A DNA stretch of 64,000 bases from Turritopsis dohrnii. Its lineage: Eukaryota; Cnidaria; Hydrozoa; Anthoathecata; Oceaniidae. The first letter of the stretch is position 1. Each line of letters begins with the position of its first letter. Location of the stretch: contig BQMF02000337.1 of the NCBI GenBank assembly GCA_027922465.2, positions 248,001-312,000 on the forward strand. Direction: 5' to 3'. Under the pieces are notes generated by a model. That model made no database searches. It saw nothing but the letters and a program-made list of their open reading frames with translations, and was not told the DNA's origin. A program made the position numbers and the translations under genes. Positions 1 through 13,100 of this stretch are shown here, one piece after another.

Positions 1-914
1 GAATTGGTGGTTTCAGGCAATGAAAATTAGAAAAAAAAACCCTTAAATGCTTCAAATAGACCTTTTCATTGGTTTTTCAAAGTTAATTTTGGCCAAAAAT
101 ACAAAACAAAATGCTAGGACAGCCTTTCTGCATCTTTTCTGAAAGTCAAAGAATAGTGCCTTGATAAGAAGAGCTCGAAAAATGAAGAAAAATTAACTAA
201 ATCCAATATGAGTTTTTCCAAACTTTAGTCTCATATTAGCTCTTAAATAAGAATATTTGAGTGAATTTGACTATTGATTGTTAAAATATCCCCACTAGAG
301 AGTTGATTTCAGAAATTTGAAAATTTTGCTATGTTGGCGTCGGCCATTATGGACCTGCGAAAATGCAATATTTTGAGAAAAATTTTCCACTAAGCCTGAT
401 TTTTTGCTCAATTTCTGGGTAAGTAAGGCCAAAAAATGAGTTTAGATTGTGCAGAGGGTTATTAAACATGCAAGACTAACATAATCAAAAGAAAAAATTC
501 ACTTACCTCATTTACAACTATTTCCAGGCTCCTTTGAAATCAGTACATTTTGCGAAAATTTGCTGCTGAACGTACTTTTGGGCCATGATATTTAGATCTT
601 CAATCAAAAAAATTTTCTAACTTTTCAAAAAGGTGAAACTACTATGGCTGTACACTAAGTACACTCATTTTCAGTGATTTTAAGGCACTATACAAAAAAT
701 TATGACCTATCAAAAATGCTATCACAAACTTTTTCACAAAAATATTAAAAATGGCTTAAATTTCGTGTCGCGGTAACATGAAAACAGAAAGTTTTTGACA
801 AAAATCCTTTTGGTTTCAGCTTTTTCTCTAGAAAATGAACAAATATATATCAGTTTGGTAAGATTTTGATAACATTAGTATCACAACCTGCCTGAGTCAT
901 AGAAAAAATTGCTC
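1..914. other. AT-rich stretch without a recognisable gene
   Basis: No ORF with a recognisable domain, no tRNA and no clear inverted repeat was seen. The sequence is AT-rich with many homopolymer A and T runs, as in intergenic or intronic DNA. Confidence 0.5.
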
Positions 915-916
915 TA

Positions 917-1942
917 CAGGCTTTTCATTAAGATGCGATCGATCGCTCTCGCGCTTGGTAGGGAGCTCGTAAAAAGATGTTGGCGATCAATTAATCGCTC
1001 TCGTCAATTACACATTGGGTTCCATATTTTTTGATTCAAATAAAAAGCATCCCAATGTTTGTTTTTCTCTTCTCTTCTTGGTTACGCAACGCAATTTTTT
1101 TTGATACCGGGGGAGAAAGAAAAAAATTTTCGAAAGATATTGTTTTAGTTCAATTAATAAAATTCAATGAGTTAGAGATATCTTTTTTATTTCTTTTTGC
1201 TTAATACACCTGTTAAAGGATCAGATTATGTGATAAACATTTTGTGAAGATACTTAAAAACTTTTCAATTCTTCTTCCGTTGCAAAAACATGTCACAAAA
1301 GTAGCCAATGAAAAACATTTTAAAATTGCACTGGGACAATGGTAAGAAGAGAATGAAAAAGAAGAATAAGAAAAAAAGTTATAAATAATTAATTTTTTGT
1401 TTAAAATGTTAATAATCAAATGTAATGTGGCGATTATTGGCATCATTTTTAAGATGTGCGCGGGCGGCGATAAACGTATCGTATCGTAAAAATTCTTAAT
1501 GTTCTTATCGCTTACCATCTTGAATAAAAAACGGAAACCAGTCTGACTGAAACTAGTGGTATATTACCGAACTTTTCGTCTTCGAGGAATGGGGATAGTG
1601 GCGAAAGGAAAGTCAGTCAGAACCCCTAGGATTCTACATTAGTAGTGTTCGGAGTGGCTCCGCCTACTTTCCTAGTACAAGCAAATCAGCTGATTCCGTT
1701 ATGGAAGTAGGTAGAGGAAGTTTGAAACTTTCTAAGGGTGCCGAACATAATTTTTGTAGTTGTCTGAATGTTTGAAAAGACCTGAGTAATTCTCATTTTT
1801 GACGAGTGTTCATAGCAAAATTTAAAAATCGCGCGCGTCAAAATTGATTTACGAGAGCGATTTGCCTAAATTTTCGCGCGCGATGTCTTATTTACCAGAC
1901 CTTTTCTTCAATCTCGTTGCTTTTTATTCCGTGAAAAGCCTG
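917..1942. mobile_element. TIR DNA element, about 1.03 kb, TA-flanked
   Basis: The ends are an 11-bp inverted repeat, CAGGCTTTTCA at the left and TGAAAAGCCTG at the right, each bordered by TA. Just inside both ends are similar subterminal blocks rich in CGCG and GCTCTCGT. This fits a non-autonomous TA-targeting element (Tc1/mariner-like MITE). The ORF at 1213-1518 (minus) has no recognisable domain and I do not count it as a gene. The short TIR leaves doubt. Confidence 0.4.
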
Positions 1943-1988
1943 TAATATTTTGACAAATTGTTGATCTTTGGGAAAGATACGACCTAAA

Positions 1989-2744
1989 TCATCTGTTGGT
2001 GACGCCTCGAATACCATAGTATGAAAGTTTTTTGCATAAGATTTCGTGATCTACAGTGTCAAAGGCTTTTTGGAGATCAACAAAGACCCCGATACCAAAC
2101 TGACCTTCGTCGAGGGCTTTGCGAATGCGCTCAGTGATGTTGATTAAGGCATGAGTAGTAGAGTGCCCTTTCCTGAAACCAAACTGTCTCTCGTACAGAT
2201 ATTTATGTTGATCAAGAAAAGAAGAAAGGGGAGAGTACATGAGTTTTTCTAATAGTTTTTCAATGTTGGACAAAAGTGAAATAGGACGGTAATTAGAGAT
2301 TTCCAAAGGAGAGCCTTTATTTTTGTAAACAGGAACAAAAGAAGTTTTAAGGAGAGTAGGAAACACACCAAAGGAAAAAGAAAGATTAAAGATTTTTTGA
2401 AGAGGATTACAGATTTCATGTTTAAGGAGTTTGAGTATGGTTACATTAATGCTAAAAGGACCACTAGCTTTTTTATCAGGTAAGGATGAGATTAAATTAG
2501 TAATTTCAGCAGGGGTAACAGGAGATAATTTCAAAGTTTTAGTGAATTTTTTGGGTTGCTTCAAATAGGAAGAGAAGTGTTTTGATGTGAAAGGGATAGT
2601 GGTTCTTATAGTATCAGCGATAGAAGAAAAATAGTTGTTAAAGGCATTGCTTAGTATAGAAGGGTCAGAGGTAACTGAGCCATCAATAGATAAGGAGAAG
2701 GAATTAGATGATTGAGAAGATTTTACAGAAATTATTTCTTTCAC
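1989..2744 (-). pseudogene. Reverse transcriptase N-terminal half of a LINE
   Basis: The 251-residue ORF shows hallmark non-LTR reverse transcriptase segments: YRPISLLSNIEKLLEKL (fingers region), FGFRKGHSTTHAL, and FVDLQKAFDTVDHEIL, which holds the first catalytic Asp of motif A. It ends shortly after YYGIRG, before motif C with the catalytic Asp pair. An active enzyme would copy its RNA at a nicked target; this copy cannot. The upstream endonuclease remnant is in another frame. Nothing suggests a host function. Confidence 0.8.
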
Positions 2745-3027
2745 TCCAATCCATATATTTTTAATGTTGTTAAGGTTTGATCTAAAGTATATAATTCAGA
2801 ATAATGTTGTTTTTTGCTAATTCTGCAGAGAGAGACAATTTGGTTCCTATGGCGTTTATAATCATTGTGGAGCTTAGATTTCAAAGTTGGATCAGATGTT
2901 TTAATGAACTGTTTGAGAAGTTTATCCCTGGTTATTATAGACTTCTTAATCCCTGGTGTAATCCAAGGTTTTGATAAGAATTTGATTTGTTTCTTTGTCA
3001 GTTTGATGAGAGGGAGATGTCGATCAA

Positions 3028-3276
3028 TTAGGCCATTAACTGTAGCAAAGAAATATCAAAAGAAAAATTCATGTCACAATTCGTCAGCTTTATTCTTTCA
3101 TCCCAGTCAATCTCAAAATAGTCTAGAATGAAATTGGTTTTGTCAAAATTAGACCAGTCACGTTTGTAGACCGGTTGGTTTGATGAAATTTGTTTAGAGT
3201 CGTTGAACAAAAGTATGAATTGTGCTAAGTGATCGGATAGAATGAAAGAATGACAAATATGTTTGGTTAGTCTCAC
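3028..3276 (-). pseudogene. LINE endonuclease C-terminal remnant
   Basis: An 82-residue ORF begins near ILSDHLAQF, which resembles the SDH motif that closes apurinic-type endonuclease domains of non-LTR elements. It continues with the DWSNFD and DYFEIDWD type of linker seen between endonuclease and reverse transcriptase in invertebrate LINEs. It lies directly upstream of the reverse transcriptase ORF on the same strand. The full endonuclease is absent. Confidence 0.6.
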
Positions 3277-3300
3277 CTGACTCGTTGTTTGAAATTGAAG

Positions 3301-3995
3301 AATTGAGTAGTTGGGAAAGTTGAGATATTCTTATCTTTGCAGTTTGAATTAGCTGTTGGTCATATCTTAGAATTAGATTTCTATGGGTTTTGTTATTACT
3401 TTCGCAACTTATAATATATTACAAAATATATTTTCATCTTGAACAGGAGCTCTCTTTGAAGTATTCAATTTATAAATAATATGTAAAGTTGTTTTAAGGT
3501 GACCATATAATGAAGATATTTTTAGCAGTTTAATGCTACCACTGTTATATACTTTGTAGAAAGGAAGCAAATAACATTCCTGTATTATAACTCTGAACTG
3601 TGAAAACAAGTTACTTTACTTTTGCAGAATTAATCTCCCTGACTAAGTTATATAATTTATCAAATTAGGTGCTTGCAAATAATGTGAAAATTTTTGTTTT
3701 GAAAATTGTTTCCAAGAGAAAATGTTTTTAAGACAATCACACCTTAATGATAGACATTTTTGTGTGTATTTTCATATTTTATCACACAGCCCTTTTACGC
3801 ATAATTTTTCACCCGAAAATTTCTACCTCTACTAAAGCTAAGGAGGTATTATAATTATTTATTGGAAGCTCTCTAGTTGCAATCAAACAAAGATGACTTA
3901 TTATAGAATAGGTAACCAAAGATTTGGATGTTTGGATATTATAAACAAACAAATGAAAGTGTCTAGCTATACAAATAAATACATAATTGTTCCAC
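3301..3995. other. Gap between the LINE and the Ginger gene
   Basis: No domain-bearing ORF was found. The short ORFs at 3409-3609 and 3809-4117 (both minus) have no recognisable features. The 3' part is the likely 5' flank of the transposase gene; a terminal inverted repeat for that element was not identified here. Confidence 0.4.
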
Positions 3996-4087
3996 ACAAA
4001 GTAGTTCCTTATGCGAAGTAGTGCTCGCCGACCATAGTCGACATAGTGTCCGTACTTCGTGTAATTTGCAACTACTTTGTATAGGTA
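3996..4087. promoter_or_regulatory. Palindromic cluster of ACTACTTYG motifs upstream of the transposase gene
   Basis: Two motif copies on the minus strand (about 3996-4006 and 4013-4022) face two on the plus strand (4053-4060 and 4071-4080), forming an imperfect palindrome centred near 4037. The last copy extends to ACTACTTTGTATAGGTA, which matches 15 of 17 bases of the reverse complement of the satellite right arm plus its flank. It lies about 100 bp before the chosen ATG. A role as promoter or transposase-binding site is inference. Confidence 0.4.
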
Positions 4088-4186
4088 GCTCACTTTACCA
4101 TTTTGAAGTATATGCATGTGAAGTACACGTGCTCAACGTCGTCAAGCCAACTCACTACTAATAAGTTCAATAACTTTACAACAAGA

Positions 4187-7100
4187 ATGTCTTCATTTCA
4201 AGAAAAAGAGTTTAACCTCTGGTTACAAAGTCAAAAGAACAAGAATAATAATGCTATTATTGAAGATGATACCTTTGCGGAAATATTGGCCTGCTTAAAA
4301 ACTGGAAAAGGTAAATAATAATGGGATTTTCTGTGTGCAGTACTGTCAGACTGCAGTACATGACATAACATCTTCATATAACTTTCTGTTAACAGTTTTA
4401 TTTCATTTGGTGCATATATGAATTAAGAAATGTTTACTGTGTATATACTAGTAGATTTAGCTTTTTTAGGAGGAGACAACAACCAATAATTTTGAATATA
4501 ATGACCTATAAAATTATATTTCAATACCGTGAGTTCGAGATTCAACTCTGTGAGGCGAGATTCAACATGCCAAAATCAAACTGCATCTGGTCAATAATTT
4601 AAATACATTATATTTTTAAAACTAAACCAAGTTATACAACACAAAAAAGATTTAAAGCAATCAAAACATTCATGAATGATTACCATTTAGAGAGACTCTG
4701 GCTGGCGCTATTTCCTTTTCGCACCCCCTATTTTTTTCACTGAAAACCTTTCTATACAGCACAACAAACATGTACATAGTGAAAAAAACATCTAAAATAT
4801 GGATGTTTTTGGCTGTACAAAGTCTTTTAACTCGTGTTGGGATTTGAAGAGCTCAAAGGCCATTTTACATTCGGCTATAATGTAAAAAAAAATTATTTTG
4901 GAGTGTAGTATAGATTATGTCTTGGTTCAGATATGCGATGTTGTGAAATTTCGAAATTATCTTGTTGAATGTTGTGGTCTGGATAATGGTGTTGTTGAAT
5001 CTCGCCCCACAGAGTTGAATCTCGGCCCAATCACGGTACACACATTACAATAAATACAATTTGATTAAGTTAAAAATTTAAAAAAATCTAAGGTTAACAA
5101 AGAAGGAAATTAAAACAAAAAACTAAAAATTGGTTAACCATACCAAAACGAGGGGATAGGGTTCCACAAGTTTTCCACAAGTTTCCACAAATTTTGAATA
5201 ATGTATATTTTCTGAGTAGATAAGATGTAATCCAATAGAAACTCCATTGTAATGTCATTTTTATATTTGGTGAAACATTGTAAGAGAGTATTACCGAAAT
5301 AGTTTTCTATGAGAAACCCCTCTTATTTTGCACCCACAATGATTTCTTAAATAACAATAGAAAGCAAAAAAGCAATTTACTTAACAGTTAGCTTTTTTTG
5401 GATTGGACTTGGATTGGATAGTGAATCAGAGATAAAATTAAGTTGCAATTATCACTCTTCTCAATAATTTTCTGTCATTTCTCAATCCACCACTAATTAA
5501 TTATATAGCTTTATAGAATAAAGATATCTATCAAGAATAGAAGTCTTGAGAAATTTCATGTAGTATTTCATCTATGATAAATCCAAAAAACAATTAAATA
5601 CAAGAATCCCAAAGATCTCGGATTACTTTCCAAGTGGGTTTCATTGAAATTTCACTTGAACATCAGTAAATTTTAAATCAAATTAGATTACATGCACTAA
5701 ATTCAACCTAATGAAAACTAAAGCACCTAACACAAATTTTATCTTTTCATTTACGTTGTCAGGTTCAAGGAAAATAAAGAAACGTATACGAGGTCATAAG
5801 TACCAGTTGGTTTCTTACTTGAACTTGGGTATTCCTGAAATGCTTTGTGCTCCATCCAATGAGGTGAGACCTTTACTATTAACAGTGAATTTTCCTTGCC
5901 AACCCATGTTTTTAATGTACACACACATAGCGCTTGTTCCATCATCTATACAAATTTATTCTTTTAATTGTAAATCAATACAGTAACAATGGCCAACCAA
6001 TAAAAGTATTTCAAAATGCTCAAATTCTACTTTTCATTTTGCAAACACTGTGCTTATAGAGTCACTCTGTTCTTGGTCACTATAAACAAGTAGTGAAATC
6101 AAGTGCAATGTTCCAAATAATACAACGTGTTCATTGTGATGTCTTGCAGCACTCAGGAGTTCTAAAGACATATCAAATGGTATGTATTTATAAAATCTAC
6201 ATAACTAAACTATCAATGAAAAATTGCTATATATACATGACTTGGATATATATTGTATTTTTATGTATTTTCATTAAAATAATTTTTCTTAGATTTCTGT
6301 AGATCATGCTCATGTGCCCAGATCAGCTGTTGAGAAATTTATAGCAAATTGTGAAGTGTGTGCTTTAAAAAAAGTTTGTAGTAACAGTGCTCCTTTAAAA
6401 CCCATCACTTCAAAAAAACTGCTTGAACGAATCCAGGTAAAATTAAAAATTATTTGAAGTTGATTTTCACCTCCTTTTCATACAAAATTAAATTGCTACA
6501 CTAATTATATACTTATATACTGGAAATTTGATGGATCTTTCAGAATTCATGCATTTTGCCTATTTGTGGTTTAAACTTCAATTTTATTCCATAAGCCGCT
6601 TGTTTTGCATTAATGAACAATATAAGAGAGTAGTTAAATGGTAAAACACCATTAATGGTTTAATGGAAATGGAGGTTCGATTCCTCCCTCTCTTCATGTT
6701 ACAACCTATATTTTTAGTATATGACTGCTTTTTCTTCCATTATACTTTATCCTTTTCAATAACATTTAGATTTAACTATTTTTCAGATTGATCTTATTGA
6801 CATGCAAAACCAACCAGATGGAGACTTTAAGTTTATTGGTCACATTGTTGATCACTACTCAAAATTTAGAATTTTTTTTCCAATGGTGACAAAATCTGCT
6901 GCAGAAACTGCAAACAACTGTATCAACAGGTTTTTTTCCATCTTTGGTCTGCCCCAAATTATTCATTCTGATAATGGAACCGAATTTGTTAATGATGTGT
7001 TGCGTGCTGTTACAGTTCTTTGGCCAGGGAAAAGTTCCTTTATCAGAGGTTCTCCTGGGCACAGTCAGTCACAAGGTTTAGTTGAGCAGGGCAACAATAC

Positions 7101-10100
7101 CTTAAGAACAATGATAGCAGCAAGATTTATCAAAGAAACGAGACTTGAATGGGTTAAATGGTTGCCAGAGTTCCAATGTAAATCTCTTCCTTCAACTGAT
7201 CAATGACAAGACAAAGATCTCCAGATTATTTATTCACTCAAAATGCATTTTTATTTTTAGTTGCAATGAATGTTTCGTATGTACGAAGTATTAAGAAATC
7301 CCCTTACGAGGTAGTTTTTGGACGGAAACCTAATATTGAAAGCATAAGTTTGCCTAATGTCTATGAAAATTCGGATGCCGTTGTTAATTTTTCAATATCT
7401 CAACCACAAGTTGAGGAAAATTTGAAAAATGGAGACACAGATTCAGAAAAGGAAGAGGAAGAAGTAGTGGTTGATATGGATGAACGTAAATGTCCTATTT
7501 CTGATTTTCATTTTTGGTTTTATTTTAGAATGTTGCACACCCTTGTGTATATCAGGTTATGTTTTATTTAATACTGTTAAATAAAGCTTTCAGTTTTATT
7601 GTATATAATTTTAAGATGCCCATACCATTTGTGATAATGTTGGTCGAGAAGAGATCGTAATTGCAGAGGAGATGGAAAGTTTTGAAGAATTGTATGAAAG
7701 TGAGCGGCAAAGAATAAGGAAGGAGGTTATTGATAATATTGAGGAAAATGCTGAATTCATGAAATTGAAACATGAGAGAAAAAGGAAAAGATCTGTGAAA
7801 AATTTCAACATTGGTGATAACGTGGTACTTCATCTAAAGAAGTCAGAACGTAGAGGTGCAACACTGCCCAATATTCCTTGTGTAATTATCTCCAAAACAT
7901 CTTGTAGGATACAACCACAGTATCGTCTGATCTGCGAAATAGGTGTAATTTCAAAATTAGTTAATGCATCAAGGTTGAGTATGTATCCTGGGGAAGTGGA
8001 AACTGGAGACAAAAATATTCGAGTAAGCATAAGAGAGGCAGTTAAAAAGTTATTGATGCCTCCCATTTGGTGTACATGTGTAAAGATACCGTGTAACCAA
8101 AATTTATGTAAATGCTATGCAACTGGCACGATTTGTTCTTCTCGATGCCATAAAGAAGATAATGGATATTGTCAGAATAAAGATAAAAGTTCCATGCATG
8201 GTTAGTATTTGCTAAGTATAAGCATTTCTTTAGATGATGTTTTTTTCACTCTCTGTTTACTTGATCTTGATTGCTTTTAGTACAAACAACAATGAATGAG
8301 GATTTTTCAATGGACCAATCAGAAATTATAGTTCAAGAAACGTCTGGTATGTATAAGATAGCATATTATATGCAGTTGATGACCTGCTGCTCAAACAGCA
8401 TTCATGTTATTAGGAATGAATTAAACAATGTAATATCACATAGAGTAAATTTTTGTTTTCTGTAGACAATCAAGTAATCACGCAAGCAGATACGGAGCCT
8501 GTTACCGAGCATAATTCAAACATAAAAGGTACGTGACTGCTGTTATTTTAAGAAAAACAGCATAATTTTCAGAATTGATTATCCTTGGCTGTTGTTAAGG
8601 ACAAAACATACAGAATTTTTTTCCTTCAATTTAAATATTTTGCTTGCTTATGTTTCAGATTTTGAATTGGATGGTTGTTTGAGAAACACAGACTGAACAG
8701 AACAAGCCACATTATTTTATGACATTAATGGACTTAACTGCATGACGACTGACGTATTTTACAAAAATTTGGACATCTTACTGATGTAGGAAACTTACTT
8801 AACCAAATGCAAACATTATCTTTCCAGGTAACATGTTAATGATCACTGACATAGTGAATGGGATCAAGACGTCATTATCTTATGATAACCCTGTGAGTAG
8901 AGCATGTAAAGCAATATAGTTTTAACCTATTCATTTTGTATGCTCTTTGATGTGGTTTTCAAATTTATAGAATCATGAGCAGTGCATTCTCCTGTTGGAT
9001 CGCCTTAAGTCATTAAACCTAACTGCTGGACAGTTGATGGAATATCCTGATGTTGTGAAGGCTATAAAATGTGTATGTATCATAATAATTGTGTACTTGA
9101 TATTTTGTTTTTATCTAACTAAAACCTTTACATTATTACATAAAATGTTTATACTCTTTTCTTTTGGAAGCTTAAGAGCTACAACAAGAATGATAATATT
9201 CGTTGCATGGCACAATCATTGCATAGTATGTTAGAAAAGAAATTTATTCAATCGACTGTTGATCGTAAGAAAATATTTGTTGGCTTTACATGTTATTCCA
9301 TAAGACATCTGAATGAGTCTTGTAATTACAACTTAACTGGTTCATCAGATTCTTTCTTTTTCAAGGAGTAAAGGTTACCCTGCATTTATATCCCCTTTTT
9401 GACAAAGTCTAATCTTAATTGATTGTCGATGACTTCACAGTGTTTACAATGGTCTAGATTATTAAATAATACATAAATGTTTCAGATAAGAGCCAAGACG
9501 AGACAGAACAAAGTTCATTATTGAACAAATTGAACATTGACTCTTCTTCTGAAGAAGATGATGAGTACTTGAGTTGCATAATGTCTAACAAATTTGGTGA
9601 GTGTTTAGTAAGAAAAGTAACGAGGATCTTATTTGTGGAAACCAATTTTTTGATACCTTTAATTCCCCTTTCTATAGTAAATGTGAATGAAAACAAGGAA
9701 ACTGCTATTGGATGTGAAGGTAATTATGTGGACAAAATATGGTTTTCTTAGTTGATGTGTTGCTTTTTTGTGATTAATCAATAAAATTTTTAATAAGGAA
9801 CTGAAACTGTAATGAAAAGTCAAACCGACCTCCTCATGTTATCTGATGTCGCTACTAATCAAGGTAATATGTCCAATTGTATCTTTTTCTTCATCAAGTA
9901 TTTTTTTCTAGAGGTTTTTCTATGAATAGTGCAAAATTGAAATAACGTGGAAACTATAATGTTGCAATGAAATTAAGCAAACATTTGTCTTTTTTATCAG
10001 AACGACTGGATGTTGCACAACATAGTGTTGCAGAACATGGCAATATATTAGAAAAACCAGGTAGTGTACCCTTTCTTATGGTTATCGCCTTTGAGATATT

Positions 10101-13100
10101 TCTATAATGTATGGTTGGCAGTAACTCGATATGATACTTAGAGTGTATTGAGAATTACAAACTTTTAGACGCAGCATCTGCTTCCAATGACCATCAACCT
10201 ACACCTATTGTTAAGGAGACCAGTAAGTATTTTTTCTATATCTTGTATATGTTTTTTCTGGTTATTATATAATCACCTCTGTAACTAAAACAAATCTCGA
10301 ACTTAATAGTAAATGTTCATTATATAGATTTTAAGACTAAAAAGACGTGCCTGCTTATCCTTTTTTCCTAGGTGATGTCAGTCAACATCAAAAACTCAAC
10401 GATGATCAGAATGAAGACACGGATCTTTTTCCAGCTTTCGGTGCTGATACATTGAGTTCCTGGCTTTCGTGTTTTGAAAGCTCTTCCCAGCTGATTGTTG
10501 ACGATCTTGTCTTTTGTTTCCTTTAAGGTGATGTCAGTCCACATCAAAAACTCAACGATGATCAGAATGAAGACTCAGATCTTTTTCCAGCTTTCGGTGC
10601 TGATACATTGAGTTCCTGGCTTTCGTGTTTTGAAAGCTCTTCCCAGCTGATTGTTGACTATCTTGTCTTTTGTTTCCTTTAAGGTGATGCTAGTCCACAT
10701 CAAAAACTCAACGATGATCAGAATGAAGACACGGATCATTTTGGCAAATTGACAGCAACTGTTTCACTGCAAGCTGGTACTGTTACCCTTTATCCTTTGT
10801 TGCTTCATTTATTTATGCTTAAAATATTTAATAGCTCTGCTTGCGGAACCCTGCTCATTTACCTTAAGGGGATTTGTTTTGCGTGGACTAATTTTTGCAA
10901 GCCAAGGTTTGAGAGCGTTTTGTATGGATTAATTTTGGTGAATTTGGTCAAAATTCTCAAAAGTCGCAAAAATTAATCCACGCCAAAAAAATCCCCATAA
11001 GGTAAATCAATATCAACATCAGCTTTAATGAAACTGCTAATTAATTTAATTTTATTCATGTACTGGATAGAAGTCAAGAAAGACAGTTTATTAGTGGGAA
11101 AAGAACCGTCATGCGGCGATAGTTCACTCAAAGGTGTTTCATTTTTGTTTTTTATAATTTTTAATGCATAGTCCCCATCACTTCATGTACACACCTTGAA
11201 AACGCCTGAAAACTGGGGCAGGACCGGAATTTTCCAATCATTTCTCCCCTGAAATGGTGAGCAATCTGTGCAGTGGTTCGTAGTCTCAATAATACATTTC
11301 TTAATTTTTAATACTAAGCTTTCATCAATATTATAGACGGGAAAGATGAAGAAAATATGCCTGTAGCAAGTACAATTTCAAAAGGTCAAGCTGATGGTTT
11401 ACTTACTGGGGCAGAGAATGGTAAGGCAGTTTAACAATAACATGTTCGTGGGTTGCTATTTATTGAAGATATTTGACTTTAAAAGGAAATTGTTTATCTA
11501 TCCGTTTTTAGTGTCACCAAAGTTGCATTTGAGATTACCTACTCGTATGCAGAAACGCGGAAGACCCAAAGGAATCGAATTTTCAGTTATTGGGCGAGAG
11601 AAGAGAAGAAGAAAAATTGGCGCAATAGCATTCACTAATTTGAAAATTGCGGAAAAGCAACATAGAATGTTAATTTGGTTGTTCGGTGAAATAAAGGGAT
11701 CTATTGTTTTTAAAAAGAAAAGAAAAGTTACTGCTGCAGAATTAAGTAACAATCAATCGAGTATTGCTGACAGCTTTTTGGATGACGCTGTTGATGTGAA
11801 ATTGTTGTTGCATTTTTTTTCTAAGCCAGCATGGAGAAAATTTAATTCCTTACTCAGACAAAAAGGTGTCATATTTGATTATGTGTAATATTGTATGTCA
11901 GTACAATTTCTTCATAATACAAAAAATTCTTTCCTCCTCAGAAAAAATTCAATCATGGACTTGCAGAAAATGCAAAACCAAAATACAGGACGGTGACCAT
12001 ACCATTGCTTGTGAGTGCTGCTTAAGTTGGTTTCACCTAAAGAAGTGTTCTGGTTTGATAAAGAAACCGAAAGTGCGAAATTGGTTTTGTTCTGAATGTT
12101 CTGGCAGTAAGTTCTCGATACCATTTTTAGTTTTGATCATAATTTTATCGTTTCCTTGTGCGTATTGAAAATTTGTGTTTTAGGTAAACCAACAGAACCT
12201 GTAAATGAATCAACTGATGAATCTGACGACTCTCTTACTCGAGAGTTTAAAAAAGTACGTTTACACCCAAACAAGAGCGCTTGGGAAAAACACACAGAAT
12301 CAAAATTAAAGAAAACAAAGCGTTCGCTAACTCAGACTTCACCATTTTCCCTGTCCTATGAAGACCTGGTTACGTTGAAAGAAGGTTCATACATTCTTGG
12401 TCAAGTCTTAGATGCACTACTTATTCTTTTCAGTTCATATTTATTTCGAGCCGGCATCAATGTTTACCTGCTTCCTGAAACATTTTTTTCAAGAGTTTCA
12501 GTTGATACGACACTGGAAAATACCATCCCTGATGATTTTGACGGCATCGATTTCGTTGTTGCAGTTTCCCATGCGACTAATCATTGGGTTCTTGTCATGA
12601 TAGACATTGCAAAACAACAAGTTTTATATTTTGACCCTATGTTCACTTTCTTGAACATAGCAAAGCAGCAACATGATCTTCAAATCATAAACAATATTAT
12701 TTGGTATCGTATATTGTGTGAACCCTTAGATACGAAACCACCTTCGCGAGTTTGGGATGTTGTATTAGCGAAGGATTACGAAAATGATTTTGGGCAAAAG
12801 TTACCTCGCCAAACCTCAGGCTGTGATTGTGGGTTATTTTGTGTCATGTATTTTTTTTACATTGGAAAGAACTGTCAATTCGACTTCAGTGTCAAAGACA
12901 TGGGATGCATACGGAATTGGTGTAGCGCCTTGCTGACAGAATTCCACAATGATAGTTTGACATCGAAATACACCAGGTGGTTAATGGGGAAAATGGGAAA
13001 CGATAGACTTGGTTCATTAAAGTTGAATCCTAAGGTAAAGACAATCGTTTCTTGGTTTTTGAACATGTCTCAATTTTTCTAGTGTATATATAAAGTATAT

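Larger units (their letters stand above)
1981..3300 (-). mobile_element. Non-LTR retrotransposon (LINE) fragment
   Basis: Reading on the minus strand, the end of an endonuclease domain (about 3276-3028, starting with an SDHLAQF motif), a linker and the first half of a reverse transcriptase (2744-1989) follow in the order expected for a Jockey/CR1-like LINE ORF2. The parts lie in different frames, so the copy is broken. The reverse transcriptase stops before the YxDD motif and nothing further downstream was recognised, so the 3' half is missing. Confidence 0.75.

Noticed and set aside
1213..1518. 101-residue minus-strand ORF
   Set aside because: Low-complexity, Ser/Phe-rich, no domain and no splice context; it lies inside the TIR element.
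6787..8200. Retrovirus or LTR retrotransposon
   Set aside because: Only the integrase part is present. There is no gag, protease or reverse transcriptase in the gene and no LTR pair, and the gene is spliced and carries PHD and Ulp1 domains, as in Ginger1 DNA transposons.
8659..8697. Extra coding exon of the transposase gene
   Set aside because: The acceptor is good and the phase fits, but a stop follows after 12 codons and no donor precedes it. It can only be an alternative last exon, so it was left out of the main model.
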